Notes under the pieces: model-generated
What the model was told of the DNA's origin: nothing
The model's input: only the letters and a program-made list of their open reading frames with translations
Database searches by the model: none
Part shown: positions 23,291 to 23,769 of the stretch, piece after piece
Numbering within the stretch: the stretch's first letter is position 1
How the letters are laid out: every line of letters begins with the position of its first letter
Program-made: the position numbers and the translations under genes
Origin: a bacterium
GTDB lineage: Bacteria; B130-G9
Length of the DNA stretch: 23,769 nucleotides
Assembly (NCBI GenBank): GCA_021160245.1
Contig: JAGHCW010000047.1
Location: 1 to 23,769 of the forward strand
Direction: 5' to 3'

Positions 23291-23769
23291 TCAGCTCTGT
23301 CGCTTGAAACACGTGACGATGTGATCGTTCACAAGTCCCACAGACTGCATGTAGGCGTAAGCGATTGTGGGCCCAAAGAATGTGAATCCAGCCTTCCGAA
23401 GCAGGTCACTCAAGGCTTGGGACTCGTCGGTCGATGCGGGAACATCCTCCCAACGTGTCCAGTCGCCGGTTCTTATCTTGCCGCCGAGGTTCTGAAAGAC
23501 GTATGCGGCAAAAGAGCCGTGAATCCGCCTAATCTCCAAGACTCTTCTGGCGTTGTTTATTGCCGAGCGCACCTTTCGCCGATTTCTGATGCCCCTCGGG
23601 TCTTCAATTATGTCATCCGCACGAGCCTCGTCGAAGCCCGCAACGAGCTCCGGGTCAAAGTCCGCGAATGCTGCCCTTAAAAAATCTCGCTTTTTCAGAA
23701 CGATCTCCCAACTGAGGCCCGCCTGGAAGCCGCTGAGGCACAGCTGCTCACAATGTGTTCTCTCGTCCA
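23291..23769 (-). CDS. tag: DNA-3-methyladenine glycosylase I (5' partial at window edge)
   Basis: Base-excision repair enzyme that removes 3-methyladenine from DNA. The frame is open to the window end, beginning in ERTHCEQLCLSGFQAGLSW, then VLKKRDFLRAAFADFDPELVA, IRNRRKVRSAINNAR and the C-terminal GPTIAYAYMQSVGLVNDHIVTC. The last segment contains the His and Cys (HxxxC) that bind the structural zinc in E. coli Tag. About 25-30 N-terminal residues, with the other zinc ligands, lie beyond the window. It sits next to a uvrA fragment, another repair gene. Confidence 0.92.
   Translation of the reverse strand, partial: DERTHCEQLCLSGFQAGLSWEIVLKKRDFLRAAFADFDPELVAGFDEARADDIIEDPRGIRNRRKVRSAINNARRVLEIRRIHGSFAAYVFQNLGGKIRTGDWTRWEDVPASTDESQALSDLLRKAGFTFFGPTIAYAYMQSVGLVNDHIVTCFKRQS

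Overview
The window reads as one contig from an uncultured Gram-negative bacterium of moderately high GC. The Gram-negative call rests on a GT9 (heptosyltransferase-type) glycosyltransferase, three envelope or lipoprotein genes (lgt and two lipobox proteins) and HslUV. The phylum cannot be fixed from the sequence. The long secreted C25-peptidase/beta-helix proteins with a C-terminal Fn3-like module are a style common in deep-branching or candidate phyla. No rRNA, tRNA or CRISPR was seen.

Layout. (1) 1-1080, plus strand: the end of an ABC-type AAA ATPase overlapping by 8 bases a DUF4276/Toprim-like partner, an OLD/PARIS-like architecture. (2) 1124-10922, minus strand: a housekeeping block made of two probable operons plus proS: an orphan antitoxin-like gene, Fn3 lipoprotein, lgt and rluD; a PD-(D/E)XK-like protein; GT9, tsaE, hslV and hslU; then proS and a small OB-fold-like lipoprotein. 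Starts are well supported by Shine-Dalgarno (SD) sequences and stop/start overlaps. (3) 11130-14910: an accessory island bounded by two copies of a 62-base REP-like repeat. It holds a coiled-coil-like ORF, a decayed hicB, an ATPase + PD-(D/E)XK nuclease pair (8-base overlap) whose stop interlocks with a convergent hicBA module, an Fe-S flavoprotein and a DUF2283 gene. (4) 15038-23051: three paralogous secreted right-handed beta-helix loci. Only the middle one, a gingipain-type C25 peptidase fused to a beta-helix and Fn3-like tail, is intact. The flanking two are broken by frameshifts, TAC-to-TAG nonsense changes and internal deletions. Directly behind the C25 gene is a 40-residue peptide gene with a strong SD, a YxxP motif near its N-terminus and a Gly/Ser/Cys tail. 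(5) 23095-23769: a uvrA fragment cut after about 43 codons and the 5'-incomplete 3-methyladenine glycosylase gene tag.

The most promising candidates for something undescribed are the ATPase/PD-(D/E)XK pair interlocked with hicBA, the C25-linked small peptide, and the REP-like element that precedes small accessory genes.
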